A DNA stretch of 64,000 bases from Embleya sp040605455 (GCF_040605455.1 NZ_JBEXCV010000008.1:49385-113384); one strand, 5' to 3'. Shown: positions 53,447 through 63,271, counted from the stretch's first letter. Notes: generated from the sequence alone by a model not told the origin. Made by a program: numbers and translations.

Positions 53447-54190
53447 ATGACCACGGCTACACCAACCACGGGAACCATCGCCGTCGAGATGCCCGAACCT
53501 TTCACGCCCGAGTGGGGCCGCATCGACGGCGTCACCGTCACCGGCCGCACCGTTGAGATCGACCCGGCCGTGTACTTCTTCCGCTACCAGGACCCCACCT
53601 GGCTGGTCGTCGACTGGGACCTGCTCGCCCGCGACCTGCTGCCGCTGCGCGACACCGACTCCCGCACCGTCGAACAGGCCGCGCTGGAGTTCGTGAAAGA
53701 GCACGGTCGCATCACCGACGACCCGGCCGAGGTCCTGCGGATCGGCCACAAGGTCGCCGCGCACGTGTTCTCCGACAAGCACCTGACCGACCCGGGCCTG
53801 TCGCACGTGGACGCCGGCCACATGCGGATGCTGCGCGAGGCCACCACGCTGATGGCCCTGAACAAGGTCCGCATCGACGGGAGCATCGCCAACGTCGGTC
53901 CGTGCTGGTTCTTCCCGGTCGCCACCTCCGTGGTCTTCGGCCTGGACGACGAGCAGGGCATGGCACTCGACGAGCTGTACCACGGCGGGTTCTTCAACGA
54001 GTACCGCCGGATCGACTCCATCCTCGCCCACGCGGCGTTGGGTGGGCGGCTGGTGCACGGCTGCTCGGCGGCGGCCGACATGAAGGGCGGCGCGGTCGTG
54101 CCCTACGGCGCCGACATGGACCGCTTCCGCGCCGACCTCGAAGGCATGAGCGACACCTGGATGAACCGCATCCGCGCCCACGCCGCCTGA
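53447..54190 (+). CDS. Conserved hypothetical protein
   Basis: A 247-residue soluble protein (MTTATPTTGTIAVEMPEPF). It has a strand-rich N-terminus, then a helical part with ALEFVKEHGRITDDPAEVLRIGHKVAAHVFSDKHL and HMRMLREATTLMALNKVRID. I do not recognise a family or catalytic motif. It is divergent from the XRE/TPR regulator and ends at a strong hairpin. GGAGG lies 8 bp before the ATG. Confidence 0.7.
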   Translation: MTTATPTTGTIAVEMPEPFTPEWGRIDGVTVTGRTVEIDPAVYFFRYQDPTWLVVDWDLLARDLLPLRDTDSRTVEQAALEFVKEHGRITDDPAEVLRIGHKVAAHVFSDKHLTDPGLSHVDAGHMRMLREATTLMALNKVRIDGSIANVGPCWFFPVATSVVFGLDDEQGMALDELYHGGFFNEYRRIDSILAHAALGGRLVHGCSAAADMKGGAVVPYGADMDRFRADLEGMSDTWMNRIRAHAA

Positions 54191-54207
54191 TCCACACCAC
54201 CTCGACA

Positions 54208-54242
54208 CCGCGGGGACCGACCGACCCGGTCGGTCCCCGCGG
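54208..54242 (+). terminator. Terminator after the 53447–54190 gene
   Basis: A 16-bp perfect stem (CCGCGGGGACCGACCG at 54208–54223 and its complement at 54227–54242) with a 3-nt loop. Confidence 0.85.
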
Positions 54243-54264
54243 CCATGCGCATCGGGAGGATGCC

Positions 54265-54966
54265 GTGACCGCTCGTCGACACGACCGGACGGTGGACACG
54301 CGCGTGAACGCCGCCGCGTGGAACGCCATCGCCCGTCAGGACCGAACCTCCACCGATCGGGCGGAGGTGGTCCCCGCGCGCATGGAGTGGACCCATCGTC
54401 CGGGCACGGGCCCCGGCGCCGAACTCCTGGGCGACGTACGAGGTGCCCGGGTGATCGAGCTGGGCTGCAACCGCGGCGACAACCTCGCCCACGTCGCGAC
54501 CCTGGGCCCGGCCCGCACGGTCGGCCTGGACGTCGCCGAGGACTGCGTCGCCCAAGCCCGCGCGCGGTGGGCGCACGTGCCCGGCATCGCCTGGACCACG
54601 GGCGAGGCGGGCGACTTCCTCGCCGCATCGCGGGAGACATACGACGTCGTGTACTCGATCTTCGGCGCACTCTGGTACACCGACCCCGAACGGCTCCTGC
54701 CGCGTGTCCGCGAACGCCTCGCCCCCGGCGGCCTGTTGGCGTTCACCGTCAGTGCAGCCCGCCCCGGTGCACTCCACGGGGCACGGGTGGACAACCTGAC
54801 CCTGGGCACCGGCGTCCGCATGCCGGTGGTGCACTACGCGTACGACGCGGCCGGTTGGCACGACCTACTCGCGCGTCACCGCTTCATCGTCGAGCGGAGC
54901 ATCGACGTCCCCACCCGCGACGGCGCCGGACATCGCGCGCTCGTCTTCACCGCGCGCGCTGCCTGA
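54265..54966 (+). CDS. Class I SAM-dependent methyltransferase
   Basis: A 233-residue methyltransferase: motif I VIELGCNRGDNLAHVA, acidic strand TVGLDVAEDCV, and YDVVYSIFGALWYTD with the usual post-I order. The type acts on small molecules rather than DNA, but the substrate is unknown. GTG 54265 follows GGGAGG. Its 3' end overlaps the convergent MFS gene by 102 bp. Confidence 0.82.
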   Translation: MTARRHDRTVDTRVNAAAWNAIARQDRTSTDRAEVVPARMEWTHRPGTGPGAELLGDVRGARVIELGCNRGDNLAHVATLGPARTVGLDVAEDCVAQARARWAHVPGIAWTTGEAGDFLAASRETYDVVYSIFGALWYTDPERLLPRVRERLAPGGLLAFTVSAARPGALHGARVDNLTLGTGVRMPVVHYAYDAAGWHDLLARHRFIVERSIDVPTRDGAGHRALVFTARAA

Positions 54967-56139
54967 GGCCGTCCACGTCACCGCGGCCGCCAGTACCGTG
55001 ACGGCCCCGGCCCACCCGAACGCCGCCCGGGGCGCCCGCTCCACCAGGGCAGGCAGCACGAGCATGCCGCCCATCCCCGCGACATGCAGGGCCGTGAGTT
55101 CCACGGTGAACAACCGCAGCCGCTCGGGGCCGGGCAGGCGCCCGATCTCCGACCCCAGCGTCACCGACCCCAGCGGGGTCAGGAGACCCAGGAGCGCGGT
55201 CACCGCGATCACCGAGTTCAGGCCCGACGTGAACGCGTACCCGCCGAGCAACGCACCCCGAGCCAGCCACACCGCGCAGTACGAGCCGGGGAACACCCCG
55301 ACGGACTTCGCGTTGCCCGCCATCAGGTTGCCCACCACGCTGCCGACGCCCATCGCCGAGAGCACCAGTCCGTATGCGCCCGGGCCCGCCTCCAACCGGG
55401 CCGTCAGCCAGATCGGAATACCGATCGAGGCCACCACTGCGCACGCCTCGCCCACCGTCTCCAATCCCAGCACCCAGCCCAGCACGGGCCGGCGCCCCAA
55501 CACCGCCCGAGCGGTGGGCGCCTCCCGGTCGGCGTCGAGCACGGTCGTGCCCGATGCCGAGGGCGCCGGCTGCCCGCGGTCGAGGTAGGCAAACGCGGCC
55601 CCGGAAACCGCGAACGTGGCCGCGTCGACCCAGAACAGCGCGTGCACGGGCATCACCAGCAACAGTCCGGCGGCGCCGGCCGGGCCCAGGATCCACGCCA
55701 TGCGGCCGGTCAGTTGCATCAACCCGGTCACCGCCCGGACCTCTCCGGGTTCGACCAGGTCGGGGATCAGCGATCCCAGGGCGGGGCCGGTTACCGCGTC
55801 GGCGGTGCCCAGCAGTGCGATCACCGCCAGGATCCCGACGAGACCGAGTCGGTCCCACAACCACGGCAACGACGCCACCACCGCGATCTGCACGAACTCG
55901 ACCACCGCCAACCGGCGAAGCACCGCGCACCGCGCGATCACCTTGCGCCCGAACGATCCCAGCACGATGTGCGGGACGCTCTCCACCACCACGACCAGGC
56001 CCATTGCGACAGCGCCGGAGCGCTGCCACGCCAGCCACGTCAGGGCCAGGGTGAACAGACGGTCGCCGAACACGCTGAACGCCTCGGCCGACCACAACAC
56101 CAGGATCCGACGCCGGCGAAGCAAAGAGAGGTAGTCCAC
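54865..56139 (-). CDS. MFS transporter (MFS_3/EntS-like)
   Basis: A transporter of about 424 residues with 10–12 hydrophobic segments; the start VDYLSLLRRRRILVLWSAEAFSVFGDRLFTLALTWL is the EntS/MFS_3 N-terminus, with GLMQLTGRMAWILGPAGAA later. It is an exporter by family, cargo unknown. The GTG at 56139 fits the family; a GTG at 56202 would add 21 residues. The gene ends inside the methyltransferase 3' end. Confidence 0.82.
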   Translation of the reverse strand: MDYLSLLRRRRILVLWSAEAFSVFGDRLFTLALTWLAWQRSGAVAMGLVVVVESVPHIVLGSFGRKVIARCAVLRRLAVVEFVQIAVVASLPWLWDRLGLVGILAVIALLGTADAVTGPALGSLIPDLVEPGEVRAVTGLMQLTGRMAWILGPAGAAGLLLVMPVHALFWVDAATFAVSGAAFAYLDRGQPAPSASGTTVLDADREAPTARAVLGRRPVLGWVLGLETVGEACAVVASIGIPIWLTARLEAGPGAYGLVLSAMGVGSVVGNLMAGNAKSVGVFPGSYCAVWLARGALLGGYAFTSGLNSVIAVTALLGLLTPLGSVTLGSEIGRLPGPERLRLFTVELTALHVAGMGGMLVLPALVERAPRAAFGWAGAVTVLAAAVTWTASGSARGEDERAMSGAVAGGDVDAPLDDEAVTRE

Positions 56140-56468
56140 GGGCGGCCACCCTACGAAGACACGAGCATCCGCGAAGGACGAACGCCCGACATCGACCCAC
56201 ACGGATCACGTCCCGGGCGACGCCCTCCGACGACGGCGAGCACAGGGTCTCAGCGGCGGCTCCACGCAATCGGGTCGAGCCCGCCCACAGGCCACGCGTC
56301 CCGTCACCCACACGGGTGTTGTCGTTCCGAGGCCCAGTCCACGACGGCGCTGATCAGCGCCATGACGCAACAATCCGGGACTCCCCGAAGGAGAGTCGAC
56401 GATCTTCCGGAACGCATTCATTTGATTACACTGCGTGCCCATCGTGTCGGTTCCGATGGGGATGTCGT
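56140..56468. other. Divergent promoter region, MFS gene and three-gene operon
   Basis: 329 bp with no gene assigned. No strong repeat or hairpin was seen. Confidence 0.4.
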
Positions 56469-57326
56469 ATGAACTTTGCAGATCACGAAGTGCGTGAGGG
56501 CCGTCGTCTGATGGATGCCGGACGGGACAACCGGCTGGCGATCGGCGATCTCCTCCTGGCCGTTGCCTCCCCCGCCGGGGGCGACGGGGCGCTGGAGGCG
56601 TTCTGCGGCGAGGTGGGGCTGAACCCGCGCACCGCACGCCAGTACCGCCAGACCGCCCGCGCGTGCACCGCTCCGATGCGGCAACGGGTGTCCGACAGTG
56701 GCATCCACGTGAGCTACAGCGTGCTGCGCGAAGGATCGCGCACCGGGCCCGGCGGGACTCCCTACGACGAGGACTACCGCACCCTGCGCGAGCTACTGCG
56801 GGAGGCGCGCGACTCCGGCGCGGGCCGCGTTTGCGTCGCGACGTATCGGCAGGCCCTGGGCATCGGGCCGTCCCTGCGGGACCTGCTGAACGCCTCCGGG
56901 CCGGGCGAGGCCACGATCGCCGAGTACGTCGACGCCCTGAACCGCAACGGCCCGGAGCGCGAGAAGATCATCCGCGCGCTGGTCGAGGAGGACGCCGAGC
57001 TGAGCGAGGCGGTGCGCACGGCCGTCGACGCCAAGCGCCGCAGGGACCAGGAACGCGAGAAGGGCGGCCGGGGAACCGCCGGTGGCGAGCGGTCCGACAA
57101 GGGTACGGCTCTGGCCCGGGACCTGGTTCGGCTGCGCGACCAGGCGGTGGCCTGCATGAACCGCTACCCGCGTGCCGTGGACCTGTCCGCCGAGCAGGTG
57201 CTCGCCTGCAAGGAGGCGATCGGGACGTTTGAGGTCCTCACGGTCTGGGCGACGGACAGGGTCGGCACCCACACCGCGGCCGTGCGCCGCATCCCAGCGC
57301 CGTCGCGGGAGTCGGTGAGCGCGTGA
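56469..57326 (+). CDS. Unknown protein with DNA-binding-like N-terminus (DUF6192-like layout)
   Basis: A 285-residue protein, ATG at 56469. The N-terminus LMDAGRDNRLAIGDLLLAVASP…FCGEVGLNPRTARQYRQTARAC with VSYSVLREGSR has the HTH-like layout of DUF6192 replication/maintenance-associated proteins; the likeness is by eye only. A charged middle (AVDAKRRRDQEREKGG) and a helical C-terminus follow. It is the first gene of a three-gene operon joined by GTGA overlaps. Confidence 0.65.
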   Translation: MNFADHEVREGRRLMDAGRDNRLAIGDLLLAVASPAGGDGALEAFCGEVGLNPRTARQYRQTARACTAPMRQRVSDSGIHVSYSVLREGSRTGPGGTPYDEDYRTLRELLREARDSGAGRVCVATYRQALGIGPSLRDLLNASGPGEATIAEYVDALNRNGPEREKIIRALVEEDAELSEAVRTAVDAKRRRDQEREKGGRGTAGGERSDKGTALARDLVRLRDQAVACMNRYPRAVDLSAEQVLACKEAIGTFEVLTVWATDRVGTHTAAVRRIPAPSRESVSA

Positions 57327-58297
57327 GGCCGCCGACTGGCACGGACGGCGACGAGCAGTTGACCGCCGACGTGGAGGAGTTCGCCGTCCACGACCGCAAG
57401 GGTGGCTGGGCCCTCGCATACCTGGTCGCCCGACGCGTGCGACCTGACGAGGGCCATGGCGTCGGGATCGAACAGGAGTCCACGAAACGATTCGACCGAA
57501 ACGTTTTCCGGCGGGTCAGCGCGCGGGAGTTCGCCCACCGAGCGGGCACCGGCACCAAACGCATCCTGGCGTTCTACGACGCGTGGAACCGTGCCGCCGC
57601 CGACAAGCACGTCGAACCGGCCCACGAGCTGAGCCCCGGCGTCCACGTCGAGCTTCCCGACGAGGACAAGGTCCCGTTCTTCGGCAAGCACGGGTACTAC
57701 CGCAGCTACGAGGCCCGGATGAACGCGGGTGAGCGCCGCAGCTCGATCGAGCAGGAGGCGGAGCGCGCCGGGGTCAAACCAGCGGCCTCGATCTACATGG
57801 CCCAGCACCCGGGGGCACTCAAGACGGCGGTGCTGGCGGACCCGGGCACCCGCGTCGCGGCCCGGGAGGCCATCGAGGAGTACGACCGCCGGGAGGCCGA
57901 GCGCGAGCGGGCCGACCGCGACGCCGCCCGCAGCGTGACCGCCGAGCGCGAGAAGGAACACGACCTCGCGCGCGACGACGACGAGGAGGCGGCGGCCGAG
58001 AAGGCGGCGGTGGCGCAGGCGGTCCGCAGCGCATCGCGGGCCAAGTCCCCGACCGATGCCGCCCTGGAGGTCTTCACAGAGCTGACCGCGGTGCGGCTGG
58101 GCACGCTGCGGGCCCTGACCCTTCTGCAACAGCACACGATCACCTTCTCCGACGAACGCAGCGCGGCCATCGCGGACCTGTGCAACGGCGCGCAGGCGGC
58201 CATCTCGTTCATCCGCGACCTGGCCGCCAGCCATCACGGCGCGCTCGGCGACGCCGCGCTGCGGGCGTTCCTGGACGAGAGCGAGAAGCTGGGGTGA
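57323..58297 (+). CDS. Unknown protein with Ala/Arg/Glu coiled coil
   Basis: A 324-residue protein. GTG at 57323 overlaps the previous stop. The first 150 residues include FRRVSAREFAHRAGTGTKRILAFYDAWNRAAAD, which looks like an HTH. Residues about 175–230 form a highly charged coiled coil (EEYDRREAERERADRDAARSV). No family is known to me. It may act on DNA or form filaments, as many plasmid or element maintenance proteins do. Confidence 0.65.
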   Translation: MRPPTGTDGDEQLTADVEEFAVHDRKGGWALAYLVARRVRPDEGHGVGIEQESTKRFDRNVFRRVSAREFAHRAGTGTKRILAFYDAWNRAAADKHVEPAHELSPGVHVELPDEDKVPFFGKHGYYRSYEARMNAGERRSSIEQEAERAGVKPAASIYMAQHPGALKTAVLADPGTRVAAREAIEEYDRREAERERADRDAARSVTAEREKEHDLARDDDEEAAAEKAAVAQAVRSASRAKSPTDAALEVFTELTAVRLGTLRALTLLQQHTITFSDERSAAIADLCNGAQAAISFIRDLAASHHGALGDAALRAFLDESEKLG

Positions 58298-58884
58298 CCG
58301 CATCCGGCGGGCGCGGGTTCGACGAGGGCAGGAAGCCGAGCCGACTGGAGGAGGACACCGTCGGGGTGTTGCTGTGGCTGCGGCACAACGCGGGCCGGGA
58401 ACTCACCTACGAACAAATCGGCAAAGGGGTGGGCCTGCCGGTCGGCAACCGTCTCAAGTGCGCGGTGCGCCAAGCCCGCAAGGCTGCCGAGCACTTGGAC
58501 CACCGACTGGAGCGGTTCCTGCCCTCACGTGACCCGCTCATGCGCGGCGCGCGGGTGACCCGGTTCAACCTGTCCGGCCGCGGCGACGAGTTCGGCGCCC
58601 GCGACGCGCTGAACGCCTCCCGGGTCGCCGTCTCCGCCATGGACGACATGCGCCGCGCATGCGCGTACGAGGCCAAGAACACCCACGGGGTCGCCCCGAA
58701 GGCGTTCCAGGAGATGGCGTCGGCCGTCGACGGGTGCATCCAGACCGTCAGCGGCGTCGAGGAACTCGGCCAGGAGGTCTGCCGCCTCCAGTTCGTGAAC
58801 AACGAACTCGCCGAGCGCGTCGCCACCCTGGAGGCCCGCCTCGCCCGGGCAGCCACCGGCGAGGACCCCTACGTCACCGCGTGA
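58294..58884 (+). CDS. Unknown protein with winged-helix-like N-terminus
   Basis: A 196-residue protein. GTG at 58294 overlaps the previous stop. The N-terminus EEDTVGVLLWLRHNAGRELTYEQIGKGVGLPVGNRLKCAVRQARKAAEHL looks like a winged helix. A C-terminal coiled coil (CRLQFVNNELAERVATLEARLARA) follows. It ends 16 bp inside the convergent TnpC-like gene. Confidence 0.65.
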   Translation: MTASGGRGFDEGRKPSRLEEDTVGVLLWLRHNAGRELTYEQIGKGVGLPVGNRLKCAVRQARKAAEHLDHRLERFLPSRDPLMRGARVTRFNLSGRGDEFGARDALNASRVAVSAMDDMRRACAYEAKNTHGVAPKAFQEMASAVDGCIQTVSGVEELGQEVCRLQFVNNELAERVATLEARLARAATGEDPYVTA

Positions 58885-59540
58885 CCGGACACTTCCGGGG
58901 ACGTCTGCCCCTCGCCGAGTTGGAAGGCGTCCCCGGGAGCGCGGTTGACCTGCTTCAGCAGCCGCCTGCCCGCCTCGCGGGCCGCGAGAAGATCCTCCTC
59001 GGCCTCCGCGAGCCGGCCCTTCAACGCGTCGCGCTCCGCGCATGCCCAGTCGCGTTCGACGGCCAGCTTCTCGACGGCGCCCAGCAACTCGTTCACGCGC
59101 TCGGTCAACTCCCCGGTGCCCACCGCGTCCAGTCGATCGCCCAGCGATCGCCGCACGGCCTCCTTGAGGCGGTCGCGCTCCGCCCGCAGAGCCTTGTTCT
59201 CCGCGCGCACCAGTTCGAGGTCGGTGGCCAGACTCGCCGCCGACGGGCTCGCCCCGGCCCCGCGGGCGCGACGTTCGGCCTTTGCCTGTCCCCGCATGGC
59301 GGCCTCGATGTGCTCACGCACGCCCTCCGCGTACACCAGCCACGAGGAGACCCCGGCGGCATGGCGCACGGCGGCGAAGGTGATCGGCTCGCCGGACGCC
59401 TTCATCGCGTCCAGCGCCGCCAAGACCCCGGCCCGCTTGGTGACGCTGTCCCGCCGCCGAGACTCGCGCAGCACGTCCCCGGGCGTACGACCCGCCCCCG
59501 GCTGCCCTTCGACCCGTCGCGCGGCCTGCCGGCCGCTCAC
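58869..59540 (-). CDS. TnpC-like accessory protein (DUF6262-like)
   Basis: A 223-residue protein, third of the recombinase operon; GTG at 59540 overlaps the TnpB stop. The N-terminal half KRAGVLAALDAMKASGEPITFAAVRHAAGVSSWLVY is the DUF6262 helix-turn-helix; the C-terminal half is a long coiled coil (ELVRAENKALRAERDRLKEAV). TnpC of Tn554 is small and sets the orientation or frequency of transposition; this is the positional equivalent. Confidence 0.78.
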   Translation of the reverse strand: MSGRQAARRVEGQPGAGRTPGDVLRESRRRDSVTKRAGVLAALDAMKASGEPITFAAVRHAAGVSSWLVYAEGVREHIEAAMRGQAKAERRARGAGASPSAASLATDLELVRAENKALRAERDRLKEAVRRSLGDRLDAVGTGELTERVNELLGAVEKLAVERDWACAERDALKGRLAEAEEDLLAAREAGRRLLKQVNRAPGDAFQLGEGQTSPEVSGHAVT

Positions 59541-62068
59541 GCGCCGGTCCCCTCGCGCCGAGCGGGGAAGCCGGGCATCGGCAGCGGCACCGCGCCGCCC
59601 GCGGCGGCCCGCACCTTCCGCAGCAGCACCGCGGCCTCCTCGACCCGGCCACGCTCGTCCTCGCCCATCGCCTCGACCAGTTCCCGCATGGTGTCGCCGA
59701 CCTTCCTGAACGCGCCGATCTGGTCGTCGAGGTTGCGCACCACGAACGCGTCCGCCTCCATCATCTCGGCGTACTCCCGGTCGGTCTTCAGGGAACGGAC
59801 GTGGTCCTCGATGGCGGGCAGGAAGGACGGGTCGGGCCGGTACGAGGGGCAGGCCGCGCACTGGAAGCGGATCGGGCACGCCTTCCCGCCCGCCTTCACG
59901 TTCGAGGGCTCGGTACAGTTCCCGAACGGCACCGTCACCGACCTGGCCTCGTAGGCGGTCGCCGACGCCATCGGCGCCGGCCGCCCGGCACGGTCGACGG
60001 TGTGCAGACGCATCACGTCCACCGCCTCCCGCTTCCGCTTCAACGTGACCTTGTAGTACCTGGCCGTCGTGTCACTGGACCGATGGTCCATCAAATCGCG
60101 CAGCACGTCGATCGGCACTCCCGCGTCGGCGTACCGCTGCGCGAACGAGTGCCGGAACGCGTACGGGAAGATCAACGACCGCTCGAACGCCACCCGTTCC
60201 CCATCCGGCCCGAACTCCTCGCCCAGCAACACCGGGACCGCGTCGGCCCACGAGCGGATGATCGCCCACACTTGGTCGGACCCCAGATGCCGCACGACCC
60301 CCCGCTCGCTCGCCGGCGGAAACAGGAACGGCGCGCTGCCGCTCGGCAGGTCGACCGTCTCCCGCACCGCCAGCCACGCCCCTACCGACGACACCGTCTC
60401 GCTCGTCACCGGCAACCGGCGCCCGCCGCGGCGACCCTTGTTGTTGTCCCAGACCAGCGACCAGTCGCCGCCGTCGTGTTCGAGGCACCCCACCCGAAGT
60501 TGGGCGATCTCGTACGGGCGGCGTCCGGTGTCGCGCAGCAGCTCGTACACGGCCCGCGCCATCGCCGACACCTGGAGGCCAGTCATCCTGCCGTGGGTGA
60601 TGCCCGCGCCCAACAGGTGCGTGTAGTCGTCGAGTTGGGTGATGACCGACTCGGGTACCGCCTTGCCCGCCTCGTCCTCAGGTACGTCGTCACGCTTGAC
60701 GGTGTGGCTGCTGTGCCGGGCGAAGCTCGCGGACATGCCGTCCAGATGCCCGGCCGCGCGACTGTAGTCCAAGACCTTGAAGAAGAACGACAGCAGTGCC
60801 CCGCGGGCCGTGGACGACATCGGGTCGCCGTCGAGCTTGTGCAACTGGCGGAACGTGTCGACCACCGCGTTCATATCGGCGAACCCGAGCGCGGCCATGT
60901 CCGCGCCCCCGCCGGGTCGCAGTTCCAGGGCCCGCGAGGCGGCCAGGACGGCACGGCCGGCCCGCCGCACCTCGGCGGTGGTCGGCTTGGTCTCGGTGAT
61001 CCAGCCCACCAGGATCGCCCGCAGCCACGGCTGTCCGATCTCCGACACGTCCAAGTCACCGGGCCGATGGGTGGGGCCGCCGCTCACCCCGCGCACGCCC
61101 AGTTCGGCCAGGTCCAGCACCGGCCGCGTCGTCGGGTCCACGCCCCTGAACCGGTCCAGTGCCCCGGCCACGACGCGGTGGGTCTCGCGGACCAGGGCAT
61201 CCACGTTCGCCTGGGACCGGCGCGCGAACCAACCGGCCGGCGCTGCGGCGACGCTCTCCGCCGCCGCCAGGTGAACCACCACCTGACGCACCGCCAGCGG
61301 TTCGATCTTCTGGCCGCGCGCGTCACGCCGCTGGAGCGCGTAGAGCACCTCCAAGCGCGCGACCGAGTGCAGCGGCGCCAGCGAGAACTGGTGGATGTTG
61401 AGGAACGGCGCCTGCCGCTCCAACCATCCCGGCGTCGGCAGATCCTCCGGCGCGTACCGGCGGGACTGGGCCAGGTGCTGGCGCCAGCGCCGCGCGTGCA
61501 GCGCGCACAGGCCGAACGTCGCACGCCCGTCATAGCGGCAGCCCGGCACCGTGCACACCGCCGACGGCCCGTACGGCGTCTGCCGGGCCAGCCACGCCTC
61601 CAGCTCGGATCCCGGCTCGCGCATCAGGTCCTCGCGCCGCAGCGACGAGTGCGCGAGACACAGCCCCCACAGGACCGCCTCGCGCGGACACCCGCCCACG
61701 CGGCAACACGGCAGCCGTCCCGCGATCCTCCGGTTGCGCTCCGGAATGTGCGTCGCCTTGAACTCCTTGGCTCCCACCCCGCCCGCCCGCAATGCCTTCC
61801 TGCACGCCGAGCACAACCCGCGGGTCGCGGTCAGCGCATCGCACGCGGCGGTCCCGCACCGGTAGACCGCCGTCCCAGGATGGTCCACGTCACCGGTGAA
61901 CAACCCGATGCCCGGCTCCCATTCACCCGGCCGCCAGGCCGGGTCGATGTGCTCCACGAGCCACGCCGTCCACCCCGACGCCTCCTCGGGCGACATCCCC
62001 TCCGGAACGGCGTCGCCCGCATCCCGCGCCGGCCAACGCAGCGGCACCACGTTCCCCGATGCGCTCAC
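59537..62068 (-). CDS. Large tyrosine recombinase TnpB-like
   Basis: An 843-residue recombinase. The N-terminal part has zinc-like clusters (CGTAACD…CSAC, CCRVGGCP…LCLAH, CTVPGCRYDGR…LCALH). The catalytic domain keeps Arg in RDTGRRPYEIAQLRV, AFRHSFAQRYAD (HxxR's His is replaced by Tyr in PYAFRH), DHRSSDTTARYY with a nucleophile Tyr. A late Cys cluster CPIRFQCAACPSY resembles TnpB of Tn554. GTG at 62068 follows AAAGGAGG and overlaps the TnpA stop. Confidence 0.87.
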   Translation of the reverse strand: MSASGNVVPLRWPARDAGDAVPEGMSPEEASGWTAWLVEHIDPAWRPGEWEPGIGLFTGDVDHPGTAVYRCGTAACDALTATRGLCSACRKALRAGGVGAKEFKATHIPERNRRIAGRLPCCRVGGCPREAVLWGLCLAHSSLRREDLMREPGSELEAWLARQTPYGPSAVCTVPGCRYDGRATFGLCALHARRWRQHLAQSRRYAPEDLPTPGWLERQAPFLNIHQFSLAPLHSVARLEVLYALQRRDARGQKIEPLAVRQVVVHLAAAESVAAAPAGWFARRSQANVDALVRETHRVVAGALDRFRGVDPTTRPVLDLAELGVRGVSGGPTHRPGDLDVSEIGQPWLRAILVGWITETKPTTAEVRRAGRAVLAASRALELRPGGGADMAALGFADMNAVVDTFRQLHKLDGDPMSSTARGALLSFFFKVLDYSRAAGHLDGMSASFARHSSHTVKRDDVPEDEAGKAVPESVITQLDDYTHLLGAGITHGRMTGLQVSAMARAVYELLRDTGRRPYEIAQLRVGCLEHDGGDWSLVWDNNKGRRGGRRLPVTSETVSSVGAWLAVRETVDLPSGSAPFLFPPASERGVVRHLGSDQVWAIIRSWADAVPVLLGEEFGPDGERVAFERSLIFPYAFRHSFAQRYADAGVPIDVLRDLMDHRSSDTTARYYKVTLKRKREAVDVMRLHTVDRAGRPAPMASATAYEARSVTVPFGNCTEPSNVKAGGKACPIRFQCAACPSYRPDPSFLPAIEDHVRSLKTDREYAEMMEADAFVVRNLDDQIGAFRKVGDTMRELVEAMGEDERGRVEEAAVLLRKVRAAAGGAVPLPMPGFPARREGTGA

Positions 62069-63243
62069 CCGCGCGCCTCCTTTCGCCGGGCGGCGACCCG
62101 TTCCACGGCATCGCGTTTGTCCTGGTCGGTGGCGTGCGTATACGGGTCCATCGACGACGACGCCGCGTGTCCCGCCATGTTCTGTGCCACGTCGCGCGGC
62201 ACCCCGCCCCGCACCCAGCGCGTGATCGCCGAGTGCCGCAGCATGTGCGGGCGTGCCGCGAACCCGGCCCGTCCCGCGAGCCGCCGGAACAGGTCGTACG
62301 TGTTCTGGTACTTCATCGCCTCGCCCAACGGCGCGCGGAACAGGTTCACGAACACCATGTCGCAGTCGTCCACACCGCCGGACCCGACGATCTCGTCGCG
62401 CTCCCAGCGGTACCTGGTGTACAGGTCGACGGTCTCGTCCTCCACCGGAATCCACCGTGGGTGCCGGGACTTGGCGTAGGCGCCGTTGCCGTTGCGGCGC
62501 CGCCGCACATGCACGTGGGGCCCCGCGACCTTGCAGCCCAGCGTGGTCGAGTCGGGCAGGAAGTGCATGTCCTCGCGCCGCAGCCCCAAAGCCTCGCCGA
62601 TCCGCATCCCGCTCACCGCCAGCAACAACACCAGGAACCGATCCCGGGCACGAGTGGTGACGTCGGCCAGGCACCGGATCTGGTCGTCCGAGAGCCACTC
62701 GTAACCCGGCACGGCCACGCGGTACTTGAGCAGTCTGGCCCGCACGTTCCGCCGCTGGCCGTCCTCGCCGGCATCGAAGCCGGGCGGGACGTACCGCAGG
62801 AACTTCGGCCGCACCAGTTGGCTGATCACGCTCGGCGGAACCCAACCCTGCAACGAGCACCACGTCAGGAACTCGCCGATCGTCCCCATGGTCGCGTTCG
62901 CGGTGCCCTCGCCGCGGAACCGCGGCTCACGGCCCGGCCGCCGGCTTCGGGGGGGCAACGGCTCGTCGACCAACCAACGCATCATCGCGACCAGTTGCGC
63001 GAACGACGGCCGTGTCCAGTCGACACCCTTGTCGATGCAGTACGACAGGTACAGGGCGATGCGGCCCGCGTACGTCCGCTGGGTGTTGTACGCGCGGTCG
63101 GCACCGCGAAGGCCGACCAGATACGCACACGCTTCGGTGTGCAGCTCGAAGGACTCGTCGACGACGACCCAGTACGTGGCGCCGTCGGCGGAGATGGCAC
63201 GTTCGGCGCGATAGCACCGGTCCAGCAAAGCAGAGATGACCAA
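62065..63243 (-). CDS. Tyrosine recombinase TnpA-like
   Basis: A 392-residue recombinase and first gene of the trio. Core-binding residues YNTQRTYAGRIALYLSYCIDKG, then the catalytic set Arg in AVSGMRIGEALGL, PHMLRHSAITRWV (HxxR), AGHAASSSMDPYTHA (His and nucleophile Tyr). The set is complete. The TTG at 63243 is the only start that leaves the family N-terminus whole. The palindromes of the right end lie just upstream, so the recombinase may control its own transcription. Confidence 0.87.
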   Translation of the reverse strand: MVISALLDRCYRAERAISADGATYWVVVDESFELHTEACAYLVGLRGADRAYNTQRTYAGRIALYLSYCIDKGVDWTRPSFAQLVAMMRWLVDEPLPPRSRRPGREPRFRGEGTANATMGTIGEFLTWCSLQGWVPPSVISQLVRPKFLRYVPPGFDAGEDGQRRNVRARLLKYRVAVPGYEWLSDDQIRCLADVTTRARDRFLVLLLAVSGMRIGEALGLRREDMHFLPDSTTLGCKVAGPHVHVRRRRNGNGAYAKSRHPRWIPVEDETVDLYTRYRWERDEIVGSGGVDDCDMVFVNLFRAPLGEAMKYQNTYDLFRRLAGRAGFAARPHMLRHSAITRWVRGGVPRDVAQNMAGHAASSSMDPYTHATDQDKRDAVERVAARRKEARG

Positions 63244-63271
63244 CGTGCCTTAAACCCCTTGGATACCAGTG

